DNA of 36,302 nucleotides from Sphingosinicella soli (GTDB lineage: Bacteria; Pseudomonadota; Alphaproteobacteria; Sphingomonadales; Sphingomonadaceae): NCBI RefSeq assembly GCF_014199685.1, contig NZ_JACHNZ010000039.1, positions 1 to 36,302 on the forward strand, in the 5' to 3' direction. The translations under genes were made by a program, and so were the position numbers. Under the pieces are notes generated by a model that saw only the letters and a program-made list of their open reading frames with translations, did no database searches and was not told the origin of the DNA. Position 1 is the stretch's first letter; each line of letters opens with the position of its first letter. Positions 1 through 8,522 of this stretch are shown piece after piece.

Positions 1-26
1 CAGGCGCGGTGGTCGGTGTCAATACA

Positions 27-55
27 ATCTGAGCCTGTACCCAGCAGGCTCAGAT
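27..55. repeat. 11-bp perfect inverted repeat (hairpin)
   Basis: Positions 27-37 (ATCTGAGCCTG) are exactly complementary to 45-55, with a 7-nt loop. No strong T-run follows on the plus strand; on the minus strand a short T-rich stretch follows. It may be a terminator or a mobile palindrome. No gene could be assigned in 1-285. Confidence 0.6.
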
Positions 56-90
56 TACTATCGTCAACGAACTATAACAAAGGTGTCCCC

Positions 91-138
91 GCGAAGGCGA
101 GTGTCGATAAAGTTGTGATTATGGTTCCTCGCCTTCGC
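91..138. repeat. REP-like palindrome
   Basis: GCGAAGGCGAG at 91-101 is repeated as its exact reverse complement at 128-138, separated by 26 nt. The core resembles the dispersed CCCCGCGAAGGCGGGG-type palindromes found between genes of many alphaproteobacteria. That resemblance is from memory and was not searched. Confidence 0.5.
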
Positions 139-285
139 CAGGATCCATTGTCGCACAACAAATCTCATTGGCACGAAGCCGCTAAGAGGCGTCAAGCTGC
201 ACCATAGGTAAGTAGGGCCCAAAGTGGGGCCAGCAACAGATATTCTTCCAAAAATTCTTGAAAATTATATACTTATGATATGAAT

Positions 286-347
286 TGGCGGAGACGGAGG
301 GATTCGAACCCTCGGTACGGGTTACCCCGTACGGCGGTTTAGCAAAC
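286..347 (-). pseudogene. 3' half of tRNA-Ser(GCU), probable attachment-site remnant
   Basis: Read on the minus strand, the segment contains a GCT anticodon in a TTTGCTAAA loop, a long variable arm (GTACGGGGTAACCCGTAC), a T-arm with GGTTCGAATCC, the acceptor 3' strand GTCTCC, discriminator G and an encoded CCA (286-288). These are the features of the 3' half of tRNA-Ser(GCU). Upstream of the anticodon loop (plus-strand positions above about 347) there is no matching anticodon stem, D-arm or acceptor 5' strand, so the gene cannot fold or function. A tRNA cut at the anticodon loop is the usual scar of a tyrosine-recombinase integrative element, which carries a copy of the 3' half. I therefore read it as an att site; the partner site is not in this window. 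Confidence 0.8.
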
Positions 348-442
348 AAAAGAGCCGCCCGTTTCTACTAGCTTCCACACATCCGAAAACCACAGACCTC
401 TGCGGCTTCCCTGTCTTTAGCATATGCGATGTCGGGAATCAA

Positions 443-478
443 AAAAACCGGGGCACAACCGGGGCACCAGCGGTTTTT
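443..478. repeat. Tandem 11-bp direct repeats inside an inverted repeat
   Basis: AACCGGGGCAC occurs twice back to back (446-456 and 457-467). The pair is enclosed by AAAAACCG (443-450) and its reverse complement CGGTTTTT (471-478). Lying about 100 bp from the tRNA scar, the direct repeats could be arm-type binding sites for an integrase. No integrase gene is visible beside them, and 348-545 shows no convincing gene. Confidence 0.4.
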
Positions 479-545
479 AGACAACTGCGCTTTAGAAAAC
501 TGCTGGTCGGTCATGATTGCCTTCTGGTGATGGCAAGGGGCGGAG

Positions 546-970
546 GACGGCGCTGTCTGTATCAATCGTGCGGTGCCGGGGCAGATCTGCGCGACCCGGC
601 GTGGCGAACGCTTCGTGAGTGAAGGCGCATCCTACCATGATTGGGGCGCGGCATTGGTGAAAGCAACGCGCGCCGAGGCTGAAACGATTTGCGTGGTTCG
701 TGTGCGACAGCCGGTCTCTGGCCAGATACGGGCTTTGTGAAGCGCCGCCCAGCCCACTTCCCCACGGCGGTCCTTTGCGATCCGGTTATCTGAAGCGGGC
801 AGACAGCATTCTTGCGCTTGCCGCCATGGGCGGTATCGGCCCCGAGGGTCTCGAAAGGACTGTGCAGCGGTTCAACGAACATGCGGTTCAGGGCAAGGAT
901 CCGGAATTCGGGCGCGGGGAAAGTGTCTACGATATTGCAAACGGTGACCCGGACCACAAGCCGAATCCGC
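546..970 (+). pseudogene. Fragment of a 3-ketosteroid-dehydrogenase-like FAD oxidoreductase
   Basis: The translated text matches the central and late part of the FAD-binding-2 / 3-ketosteroid-delta1-dehydrogenase-like family. One frame from about 546 carries a GERFVSEGASYHDW segment. After a frameshift near 690 a second frame carries GPLRSGYLKRAD, then GLERTVQRFNEHA, DPEFGRGES and GDPDHKPNP. Homology stops at about 970, after which the frame runs into unrelated sequence. The N-terminal FAD-binding region and the C-terminus are both missing. The gene is therefore a truncated, frameshifted relic. In life such enzymes desaturate steroid or related ketone rings using FAD. Its presence here, with the Rieske fragment at 12990, suggests rearrangement debris from a ring-degradation locus. 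The family call rests on motifs recalled from memory. Confidence 0.65.
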
Positions 971-1067
971 GCATGACGTTTTGGCTATCTGGCCGCGAAA
1001 CACGCGCTGCTTCAACAAAGCCGCTGATCAACAGATGGGAGCAATAGGATGACTCCCGGTTATCTGT

Positions 1068-1241
1068 ATGGATGGCTCTCGCATCGGAGGGACGCCGCCG
1101 AACAACCCCGTGCCGGCGTGGGCGGGTATGCTTAGAGCGCTCCTGACGGACTCATTTCGTACTGGCGTAGCGTTCGACGTGAGCGTGACGCACGTCTTTG
1201 CAGATGAGATCGCGCTATTGGGAAAGCTGGCCACAGCGTGA
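1068..1241 (+). CDS. Possible 57-aa ORF, unrecognised
   Basis: An ATG-initiated frame encodes 57 residues, beginning MDGSRIGGTPPNNPVPAWAG and ending at TGA 1239-1241. The composition looks protein-like, but there is no clear ribosome binding site and the frame is open only from a stop at 1050. It could equally be the C-terminal end of a truncated gene. No family is recognised. The rest of 1050-1327 shows nothing supportable. Confidence 0.2.
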   Translation: MDGSRIGGTPPNNPVPAWAGMLRALLTDSFRTGVAFDVSVTHVFADEIALLGKLATA

Positions 1242-1327
1242 GTGACCTCGCGCTTCCCTTCGATAGCCCCGCAGGGATCCCACCGCGCTGGCCTTTGCAG
1301 GCGTCTAAAAAGGGATGTTCCCGCTAC

Positions 1328-1717
1328 TCAAGGCGCGGTGACTGGAATCGCCGGTTTGCCCCTGGCCGCTCTGATCAGCTTCCGGTCGAAGCTGAGGAAG
1401 CCGTCGCAGGCATTTGAGCCCGCAAGATGCAATGCATCGGCGAAGTCCATGCCGCCAGTCGTCCAGTCCAATGCCTGCGCAGTCCGTGCGGGCTCCTCGA
1501 CCGTAATACCGGGTAAGCCTGCGAGGCCGCGTAAACCAGTGACGATCCTTTCGGGAGTGAAGCCGTAGCCGCTTCGAAGTACCCATTCGCTCTCTAGCAT
1601 CACTGTTGTCGTGATGAAGATATCGCCCGCTTCAATCGCGGCGCGTGCAGCTTTCGCCTGCCGCTTGTCGTCGTTCGTCAGGAACCGGACGACAACATTG
1701 GTGTCAATCCCGCGCAC
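1328..1717 (-). CDS. vapC: VapC-type PIN-domain ribonuclease toxin
   Basis: This 129-residue protein is a PIN-domain endoribonuclease of the VapC type, which cleaves RNA with Mg2+ and is held inactive by its antitoxin. The acidic active-site residues are visible: D5 in the N-terminal IDTNVVVRFL strand, E42 in the MLESEWVLRS segment, D91 and D94 in DFADALHLA, and D111 in FLSFDRKL. Length is typical. It starts at a GTG (1715-1717) inside the end of the antitoxin gene, overlapping it by 14 nt, so translation is probably coupled. The RNA target cannot be told from sequence. Such pairs are common near the borders of mobile regions, which fits this position beside a tRNA scar. Confidence 0.9.
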   Translation of the reverse strand: MRGIDTNVVVRFLTNDDKRQAKAARAAIEAGDIFITTTVMLESEWVLRSGYGFTPERIVTGLRGLAGLPGITVEEPARTAQALDWTTGGMDFADALHLAGSNACDGFLSFDRKLIRAARGKPAIPVTAP

Positions 1718-1979
1718 GCCGCTTCGCCTCGGCTGCCACGGCGGTTTCCATGCCCTCGACCGACAGCGCCGCTCCCTTGTGCTTCAGCGAGCCGAATACC
1801 TGGTCGATGCTTGACGGCGGGAACACCGGGGCCAGCTTCAGCAGCACTCCCTCGGCCGTATTCTCGACGGCCAGCCGGGTGCCGGCAGGCCAGTGCCGCA
1901 GGTCACGAACCGCCTTGGGCAGGATGACCTGACCCTTGGTCGAAATCGTGGTGGTGAGCCGTTCCTGAGCCGCAGCCAC
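1704..1979 (-). CDS. vapB: AbrB/SpoVT-fold antitoxin (VapB type)
   Basis: The 91-residue product has an N-terminal swapped-hairpin AbrB-like DNA-binding domain, recognisable from the TTTISTKGQVILPKAVRD segment, followed by a C-terminal tail that should wrap the toxin. I place the start at GTG 1977-1979 because a GAGGAG ribosome binding site lies 7 nt upstream (plus-strand 1987-1992); a TTG start 5 codons earlier would overlap that site. The antitoxin precedes the toxin, as usual, and typically represses the shared promoter. That promoter should lie in 1980-2100, but no convincing boxes were picked out. Confidence 0.88.
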   Translation of the reverse strand: MAAAQERLTTTISTKGQVILPKAVRDLRHWPAGTRLAVENTAEGVLLKLAPVFPPSSIDQVFGSLKHKGAALSVEGMETAVAAEAKRRARD

Positions 1980-1994
1980 GGCGAATCTCCTCAA

Positions 1995-2301
1995 AGTAAG
2001 ACGCAGGTAAGATAGCGCATCCCGGCTTTCCGGGCAAGTGTCGCCAGAAAGAAGGCGCGGAGCGTCGCTGAACAGGCGGGGCGATCATATTGCTCGCCTC
2101 TGATACATGCAATTCTGCGCGATCAGCTCCACGCTGCACGTACACACGTGCTCCAATCGATGCGCCTGTCGAGCACGCTCGTTGCAAGCCGGCCCCTCTG
2201 GATGCCCTCTCTGATAACTTCCCCAGCGATGAGGCGCATCGATATTTCGGCTTGATCCGCCGGGCCAGGCCGAGGGCTCGACGCCAACTATTCCTGCTGT
2301 T
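1995..2301. other. Intergenic stretch without a recognisable gene
   Basis: This 307-bp gap lies between the antitoxin gene and the 3' end of the sirohaem methyltransferase gene. Open frames cross it but none resembles a known protein. It should contain the toxin-antitoxin promoter and the end of the nitrate operon. No clear hairpin with a T-run was found. Confidence 0.5.
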
Positions 2302-3108
2302 TCAGGCGAACGATATTACGGGATTTTGATAGGTAGGCGTTGAGCGTATCAGAGGCCCGGCACAGGGCAACTCCGCATGCAAGGCGGTGGCGCTGCCGAT
2401 GAGCAGCAAGACGGGCGCGTCGTGATCGATGGATTTGACCGTCAGGGGCAGCAGGTCCAGCCTTGTTCTGATCAGAATCGCGTTCGGGAGGCTGACGTTC
2501 GCCGCGACCAGAACCGACGTATCAGATGCGAGGCCGTTGTGCATCAAGCGCGCTGCGATCTCCGGTGCTGCGCCGCGTCCCATGTAGATGGCGAGCGTTG
2601 CGGCCGGGTCTGCCAGGGCTTTCCAGTCGAGCGAGAGCGGCTCGCCTGCGCGCGCATGTGCGGTCACGCATTGAAAGCGCTGGGCGACACCGCGAAGCGT
2701 GAGCGAAATCCCCGCGCCGGCCGCAGCGGCGCTGGCGGCCGTGATGCCGGGGCAGATGCGCGCGGAAATACCTGCGGCCGCGAGCGCCGCGACCTCTTCG
2801 GCGGAACGGCCGAAGATCGAAGGATCGCCGCCCTTGAGCCGCACCACGCGTTCGCCCGCGAGCGCCGCCGAAACGAGCAGGCGATTGATCTCCTTCTGTG
2901 TTTTCGAATGCCTGCCCGAACGCTTGCCGACGGGAATGCACCGGGCCTCGGCGGGTGCGAGCGCGAGAATGTCTCGGCTGACGAGTGCGTCGAAGAAGAT
3001 CACGCTTGCCGCGCCTATCAATTTCTCCGCCTTGCGGGTCAGCAGTTCCGGATCGCCGGGACCGGCGCCGACAAGCCAGACCTCCCCGGGAGCAATGGGT
3101 TCAGCCAT
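2302..3108 (-). CDS. cobA: Uroporphyrinogen-III C-methyltransferase (SUMT)
   Basis: The 268-residue protein belongs to the SUMT/CobA methylase family, which adds two methyl groups from S-adenosylmethionine to uroporphyrinogen III to give precorrin-2, the precursor of sirohaem. Family marks are the N-terminal VWLVGAGPGDPELLT strand-loop, the VVRLKGGDPSIFGR SAM-binding segment around residues 88-101, and PGITAASAAAAG. It has no CysG-type dehydrogenase/ferrochelatase part, so precorrin-2 oxidation and iron insertion must be done elsewhere. Its ATG overlaps the stop region of nasA by 8 nt and it ends the nitrate operon. Supplying sirohaem for the nitrite reductase NirB, encoded upstream, is the obvious role. 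Confidence 0.92.
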   Translation of the reverse strand: MAEPIAPGEVWLVGAGPGDPELLTRKAEKLIGAASVIFFDALVSRDILALAPAEARCIPVGKRSGRHSKTQKEINRLLVSAALAGERVVRLKGGDPSIFGRSAEEVAALAAAGISARICPGITAASAAAAGAGISLTLRGVAQRFQCVTAHARAGEPLSLDWKALADPAATLAIYMGRGAAPEIAARLMHNGLASDTSVLVAANVSLPNAILIRTRLDLLPLTVKSIDHDAPVLLLIGSATALHAELPCAGPLIRSTPTYQNPVISFA

Positions 3109-5704
3109 GCGCGCGCGCCTCTGCTTCGCCGATCAGCCTCCGGATTGCGGGCCGGCACGAGCCGCAGTTCGTCCCTGCGGCGAGCGCGGCGCCCACGGCC
3201 TCCACCGAGGTCAGTGCCTGATCGGTGATCGCGGTTGAGATCGTCTTCAGGCCAACGTCAAAGCACGCACAGATGATGGCGCCGCGATCAGGCGGAGGGG
3301 CGGCGGGCCGTCCTGCGAGCAGTGCGGCCGAGGCTGCTGCCTCGCTTGCCGTGAGCTGCCCGATCAGCCATTCGCGATCGGGAAGGCCGCCGCCGCGCGC
3401 GGCATAAAACGCGGCCGCGAGCCGGCCATGCGCCATCACGGCGACGCGCGCGTTGCCACGCGCGGCATCGGTGACTTCGACGCGCTCTCCCTGCGGCAAC
3501 AGACGTTTCGCGAACGCCATCACGTCGCCTTCGCCGGCGAATTCGACGAGCCAGCCGGCGGCCAGGCGCACGCGGGTTGCATAGAGCGCATCGATCCGGC
3601 CCGGGCCGTCGCGGGCGATGAGGAAACCACGCCATGCGGTAACGAGCTTTTCGATCCGCGCGGGAGTGGACTTGAACCCGGGCTGGCCCGAATTCGGATC
3701 GACGAGCGTGCGCGGCAGCAGGCCCGCGCGGCCGCCGGTTGATTGGCGATCCGTCCAGTGGATGGGAACGAAAGCCTCTCCGCGCCGCTGCGTATCCGTG
3801 CGCTCGACACGGAACACGCTTTCGCCCTGCGGGGTGGCGACGCGGGCGAGATCGCCGTCCGCAAGGCCGAGCGCTGCGCAATCTTCGGGATGCAGCTCGA
3901 CGAGCGGCTCCTGCCGGTGCCGTGCAAGTTTCGGCGAGAGGCCGGTTCGCGTCATCGTGTGCCACTGGTCGCGGTAGCGGCCGGTGTTGAGCGTTATCGG
4001 CCAGTTCGGCAGCGGCGCCTGAAGCTCCATCTGCGAAACGGCGATCATGCGGGCGCGGCCACTTGGCGTGGGGAAGCGCCCGTCGGCGAACGGCGTGCCG
4101 CCCCAGCACCACGGCTCCATCGCGTCGTAGGCGCCGTTGCCGATGGCTGCGTGGTGGCCGATATCGAAAAGGCGCGTGCCGCCGTTCTGATATGTCGAGA
4201 GGCGGGCATGCTCGCGGTAGATGTCCGCCGGGCGCGCATAGTGGAACGCGCCCTTCCAGCCCATTCGCGCCGCGACTTCGGTGATGATCCACCAATCCGG
4301 GCGCACGTCGCCGGGGCAGGCGAACAGCGCGCGCTGGCGGCTGATCCTGCGTTCCGAATTGGTGACGGTGCCGTCTTTCTCGCCCCATCCCGCCGCGGGC
4401 AGCCGGACATGGGCCAGTGCGCTGGTGTCTGTATCCGCGATACAATCGGAAACGACCACGAACGGGCACGCGGCCAGCGCCTCGCGGACCATGCCCGCAT
4501 CGGGCATGCTGACCGCAGGATTGGTCGCCATGATCCACAGCGCCTTGATGCGCCCGTCGCGCACCGCGCGGAACAGATCGACAGCTTTCAGGCCGGGCTT
4601 CGCGGCAACGTGGGGCGTGCCCCAGAAGCGTGCAACACGTGCGACGTTTTCGGGCAAGAAATCCATATGCGCCGCCAGCGTGGAGGCAAGCCCCCCGACC
4701 TCGCGGCCGCCCATCGCGTTCGGTTGGCCGGTGATCGAGAAGGGCACCGCGCCGGGCTTGCCGATACGTCCCGTGGCAAGGTGGACGTTCACGATGGCGT
4801 TCACCTGATCGGTGCCCCGGATCGACTGGTTCACGCCCTGGCTGAACAGCGTGACCGTGCGGGGGTGCGCCGCGAACAGCTCGAAGAAGCGTTTGAGATC
4901 AGCGGGTGCGAGATCGCACGTGCGCGCGGTAGACCAGAGATCGCTGCCCTGTTCCAGCGCATCCCAGAAGCCCTCAGGCACATCGACACTCGCTGCGAGA
5001 AAAGCCTCGTCGACGAGGCCCGCACGGCGGCAATGCGCCAGAAGCCCGTTCATAAGCGCCACATCGCTGCCGGGCCGCAGCGGCAGATGCAGGTCCGCAT
5101 CCTCGCACGTTTCGGTGCGTCTGGGATCGATCACCACCAGCTTGGTGCCGCGAGCCGCGCGCGCCGCCTGAATCCGCTGGTAGAGAACGGGATGGCACCA
5201 TGCGGTGTTGGAGCCGACGAGGACGACGAGATCGGCCTGTTCGAGATCCTCATACTGCGCGGGCACGATGTCCTCGCCGAAGGCGCGGATGTGCCCGGCG
5301 ACTGCGCTCGACATGCAGAGCCGCGAATTGGTGTCGATGTTCGCCGAGCCGATGAAGCCCTTCATCAGCTTGTTCGCGACGTAATAGTCTTCGGTGAGCA
5401 GCTGGCCCGAGACGTAGAAGGCGACGCTGTCCGGGCCATGCCGCGCGATCGCTTCCGAGAAGCGCCGTGCGACGAGGCCGAGCGCCTTGTCCCAGCTCGC
5501 GCGCGCATTGCCGATCATCGGGTGAAGCAGGCGACCTTCGAGGCTGACGGTTTCTCCCAGATGCGTGCCCTTGGAGCACAGTCGGCCGAAGTTCGCCGGA
5601 TGCTCGGCATCGCCCATGATTTCGGCGTCGCGTTCGCCGTTCGGCGTGCCGGATATTCCGCAGCCGACGCCGCAATAGGCGCAGGTGGTGCGGATGGCGC
5701 TCAT
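3101..5704 (-). CDS. nasA: Assimilatory nitrate reductase catalytic subunit
   Basis: The 867-residue protein is a molybdopterin oxidoreductase that reduces nitrate to nitrite in the cytoplasm. The N-terminal [4Fe-4S] ligands are C8, C11, C15 and C43 (CAYCGVGC, then GRLCSKG). A cysteine in NSRLCMSSA, at about residue 130, is in the position of the molybdenum ligand. The molybdopterin-dinucleotide-binding domain follows, around residues 560-680 (TLNTGRYRDQWHTMTRTG). The C-terminus carries an extra BFD-like [2Fe-2S] domain with cysteines in ICACFDVG and TNCGSCRPAI, typical of the Nas type. No signal peptide is present. The ATG lies one base after the nirD stop, so the two are translationally coupled. 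The electron donor is not encoded here. Confidence 0.96.
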   Translation of the reverse strand: MSAIRTTCAYCGVGCGISGTPNGERDAEIMGDAEHPANFGRLCSKGTHLGETVSLEGRLLHPMIGNARASWDKALGLVARRFSEAIARHGPDSVAFYVSGQLLTEDYYVANKLMKGFIGSANIDTNSRLCMSSAVAGHIRAFGEDIVPAQYEDLEQADLVVLVGSNTAWCHPVLYQRIQAARAARGTKLVVIDPRRTETCEDADLHLPLRPGSDVALMNGLLAHCRRAGLVDEAFLAASVDVPEGFWDALEQGSDLWSTARTCDLAPADLKRFFELFAAHPRTVTLFSQGVNQSIRGTDQVNAIVNVHLATGRIGKPGAVPFSITGQPNAMGGREVGGLASTLAAHMDFLPENVARVARFWGTPHVAAKPGLKAVDLFRAVRDGRIKALWIMATNPAVSMPDAGMVREALAACPFVVVSDCIADTDTSALAHVRLPAAGWGEKDGTVTNSERRISRQRALFACPGDVRPDWWIITEVAARMGWKGAFHYARPADIYREHARLSTYQNGGTRLFDIGHHAAIGNGAYDAMEPWCWGGTPFADGRFPTPSGRARMIAVSQMELQAPLPNWPITLNTGRYRDQWHTMTRTGLSPKLARHRQEPLVELHPEDCAALGLADGDLARVATPQGESVFRVERTDTQRRGEAFVPIHWTDRQSTGGRAGLLPRTLVDPNSGQPGFKSTPARIEKLVTAWRGFLIARDGPGRIDALYATRVRLAAGWLVEFAGEGDVMAFAKRLLPQGERVEVTDAARGNARVAVMAHGRLAAAFYAARGGGLPDREWLIGQLTASEAAASAALLAGRPAAPPPDRGAIICACFDVGLKTISTAITDQALTSVEAVGAALAAGTNCGSCRPAIRRLIGEAEARAHG

Positions 5705-5705
5705 C

Positions 5706-6044
5706 TCAGGCGGCCCTTTCCAGCATCGACGAGCGGCAGATGAGCACCCGGCCGCTTATCACCTGCACGGGTATCGTCGGCGTGCAGCCGACATCCGCGC
5801 CCGTCGCTTCACCCGTGGCAAGCGAGATGACCCAGTTGTGCAGCGGACAGGCGACACTGTCGCCGTGCACGATGCCCTGGCTGAGCGGGCCTTTCTTGTG
5901 CGGGCAGCGGTTGACGAGCGCGTAGATACGGTTCGATCCCGTGCGGAACACCGCGATCTCCTCGCCGCCTTCGACTGGCACCGTCCGCGCGCCGCGCAGC
6001 GGAATATCGACTGCCGCACCGATATCGAGCCATTCGGGGGTCAT
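5706..6044 (-). CDS. nirD: Nitrite reductase small subunit, Rieske type
   Basis: The 112-residue protein is the NirD subunit of NADH-dependent assimilatory nitrite reductase. It has a Rieske-fold ferredoxin domain with all four cluster ligands: C47 and H49 in CPHKKG, and C66 and H69 in CPLHNW. Many NirD proteins have lost these, so here the domain probably holds a [2Fe-2S] cluster. The chosen start is the ATG at 6042-6044, which overlaps the nirB stop in an ATGA arrangement; a longer upstream reading would lie inside nirB. It would act with NirB in six-electron reduction of nitrite to ammonium. Confidence 0.94.
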   Translation of the reverse strand: MTPEWLDIGAAVDIPLRGARTVPVEGGEEIAVFRTGSNRIYALVNRCPHKKGPLSQGIVHGDSVACPLHNWVISLATGEATGADVGCTPTIPVQVISGRVLICRSSMLERAA

Positions 6045-8515
6045 GCGTCCGCGCCTTCCATGATCCTGATGGGTCGCACCTCGGCCAGCGGGCGGTGCAG
6101 CAGGTCGCGCGCACAGCCGGATGCGCGCTCGGCCCACGGATCATCCTGCATATATTGCTGGCTGTGCCAGAAGCGCGCGGCGAGCGTGTCGCGGTTTTCG
6201 GCGTCGTCCACGATCTGCGCCTTCAGCCAGTCGATGCCCTTGCGTTCGATCCACGGTGCGGTGCGTTCGAGATAGCGCGCGTCCTCGCGGTAGAGCTGGA
6301 CGAAGGCGGCGGCGTAGTGGATCGCTTCGGCTTCCGTCTCCACTTTCACGAGCAGGTCGGTCGCGCGCACCTTGATGCCGCCGTTGCCGCCGACGTGCAA
6401 TTCGTAACCGCTCTCGACGCAGACAACGCCGAAGTCCTTGATCGTGGCTTCGGCGCAATTCCGCGGGCAGCCGCTCACCGCCATCTTGAACTTGTGCGGC
6501 ATCCAGCTTCCCCAGAAACCGCGTTCCAGCTTCACGCCGAGACCCGTGGAATCCTGCGTGCCGAAGCGGCACCATTCGGAGCCGACACATGTTTTCACCG
6601 TGCGCAGCGCCTTGCCGTAGGCGTGGCCCGAAACCATGCCCGCCGCACCGAGATCGGCCCATACGGCGGGAAGATCCTCCTTGCGAATGCCGAAGATATC
6701 GAGCCGCTGGCCGCCGGTGACCTTCACCATCGGTGCGTTGTATTTCTCGACGACATCGGCGATCGCGCGCAGTTCCTGCGGCGTGGTGAGCCCGCCCCAC
6801 ATGCGCGGCACGACGGAATAGGTGCCGTCCTTCTGGATATTCGCGTGCATCCGCTCGTTGACGAAACGGCTCTGCTGATCGTCCGAATATTCACCCGGCC
6901 ATGCGCAGAGCAGATAATAGTTGAGCGCGGGGCGGCAGGATGCGCAGCCATCGGGCGTCGACCAGTGCAATTTCTGCATGATCTCGGGAATCGATTTCAT
7001 CGCCTGCACGGAGATTTCACGGCGCACGTCGTCGTGGCCGAAGCTGATGCATTTGCACATGGTTTTCGTGGTGCGCTCGCCGGAATAATCATCGCCGAGC
7101 GTAAGCGCGAGCAGGGTTTCGACAAGACCCGTGCAGGAACCGCACGATGCCGACGCCTTGCAGGTCGCGCGCACTGCATCGAGTGTTTCCGCGCCGCTTT
7201 CGATGGAGGCCACGACCTTGCCTTTGGAAACGCCGTTGCAGCCGCAGATTTCCGTGTCGTCTGGAAGGACTGCAACGGCCGCGCTAGGGTCCGCGCGGTC
7301 TCCCTGTGCAAAGGCCTGGCCGAAGATAAGCGCGTCGCGGATTTCAGCGATGCTGTCCGCTTTTTTCAGCAGATCGAAATACCAGTTGCCGTCAGACGTA
7401 TCGCCGTAGAGAACCGCGCCGACGATGCGCTCGTCCTTCAGCACGAGGCGTTTGTAAACGCCGCGCGCGGCATCGCGCAGCACGATGTCCTCGGTGCCGC
7501 CGCCGCCCGAAAAATCGCCCGCCGAAAACACGTCGAGCCCCGCGACCTTGAGCTTGGTGGAGGTGATGGAACCGCGATACCCGGTGGGCCGCGCGGTGAG
7601 ACCGTCGGCCAGCGCGCGGCACATCTCCCACAGCGGCGCCACGAGGCCGTAGACGTTTCCGTCGTGCTCCACGCATTCGCCGACAGCGAGAACAGCCGGA
7701 TCGGAAGTGGCCATGTGGTCATCGACCTTGATGCCGCGGCCGACCTCGATCCCGGCGTTTCGTGCCAGCGCCACATTCGGCCGGATGCCGACGGCCATCA
7801 CGACAAGGCTTGCCGGAATTTCGCGGCCGTCCTTCAGGCGTACGCCTTCGACTTTGCCCTCGCCATAGATTTCGGCCGTGTCCGCGCCCGTGAGGATCAT
7901 CTGTCCGCGCGCTTCGAGCGCCGACTTCAGCAGCCACCCGGCAGCCTCGTCGAGCTGGCGTTCCATCAGCGTTTCCATCAGGTGGATCACGGTGACCGTC
8001 ATGCCCCGCAGCGACAGGCCGTGCGCCGCCTCCAGCCCGAGCAGGCCGCCGCCGATCACCACCGCATCACCGCCCGACGCCGCCGCGCGCAGCATCGCGT
8101 CTACATCGTCTATGTCGCGGAAGCTGACGACGCCCGGCAGATCCTTGCCCGGCACGGGAATGATGAAAGGATCGGAACCCGTCGCGATCAGCAAGCGGTC
8201 GTAACCGATGCGGCGGCCGGTGCGCGTGATGACGGTTCGCGTATCCCGCTCGATCGCCTCGACCGGATCGCCCGAGAGGAGATCGATCCCGTTGTCTTCG
8301 TACCAGCCCATGGGGTTGATGACGATGTCATCGAAGTGCTTTTCCCCGGCGAGCAGCGGCGAAAGCATGATCCGGTTGTAATTCACCCGCGGTTCCGCGC
8401 CGATGATGGTGATGCGATACCGCGCGGCATCGCGGGCCAGAATTTCCTCCACGGCGCGGCATCCCGCCATGCCGTTGCCGATGACGACGAGATGCTCGCG
8501 TCCACTGGTCTTCAT
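6041..8515 (-). CDS. nirB: Assimilatory nitrite reductase [NAD(P)H] large subunit
   Basis: This 824-residue flavo-sirohaem enzyme reduces nitrite to ammonium. Domains in order are: an FAD/NAD(P)H disulfide-oxidoreductase region (VVIGNGMAG near residue 10; second dinucleotide fold VVIGGGLLGLE near 155); a BFD-like [2Fe-2S] domain (CGCNGVSKGKV and CGSCTGLVE); a second cysteine-rich segment (CKC, then CASCRPALNYY); and a C-terminal ferredoxin-nitrite/sulfite-reductase part with the [4Fe-4S]-sirohaem ligands in CVGSEWC and GCPRNC. I start at MKTSGREHLVVIG (ATG 8513-8515). An upstream in-frame ATG gives a 23-residue extension that would overlap the porin gene and has no homologous look. It follows the porin stop by 7 nt. 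Confidence 0.96.
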   Translation of the reverse strand: MKTSGREHLVVIGNGMAGCRAVEEILARDAARYRITIIGAEPRVNYNRIMLSPLLAGEKHFDDIVINPMGWYEDNGIDLLSGDPVEAIERDTRTVITRTGRRIGYDRLLIATGSDPFIIPVPGKDLPGVVSFRDIDDVDAMLRAAASGGDAVVIGGGLLGLEAAHGLSLRGMTVTVIHLMETLMERQLDEAAGWLLKSALEARGQMILTGADTAEIYGEGKVEGVRLKDGREIPASLVVMAVGIRPNVALARNAGIEVGRGIKVDDHMATSDPAVLAVGECVEHDGNVYGLVAPLWEMCRALADGLTARPTGYRGSITSTKLKVAGLDVFSAGDFSGGGGTEDIVLRDAARGVYKRLVLKDERIVGAVLYGDTSDGNWYFDLLKKADSIAEIRDALIFGQAFAQGDRADPSAAVAVLPDDTEICGCNGVSKGKVVASIESGAETLDAVRATCKASASCGSCTGLVETLLALTLGDDYSGERTTKTMCKCISFGHDDVRREISVQAMKSIPEIMQKLHWSTPDGCASCRPALNYYLLCAWPGEYSDDQQSRFVNERMHANIQKDGTYSVVPRMWGGLTTPQELRAIADVVEKYNAPMVKVTGGQRLDIFGIRKEDLPAVWADLGAAGMVSGHAYGKALRTVKTCVGSEWCRFGTQDSTGLGVKLERGFWGSWMPHKFKMAVSGCPRNCAEATIKDFGVVCVESGYELHVGGNGGIKVRATDLLVKVETEAEAIHYAAAFVQLYREDARYLERTAPWIERKGIDWLKAQIVDDAENRDTLAARFWHSQQYMQDDPWAERASGCARDLLHRPLAEVRPIRIMEGADA

Positions 8516-8522
8516 TGGCGCC

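Noticed and set aside
3743-5743. Long open frame (666 codons) antisense to nasA
   Set aside because: Same reason: nasA has its cluster ligands and domains in order, whereas the antisense text is Arg/Ala-rich without family features.
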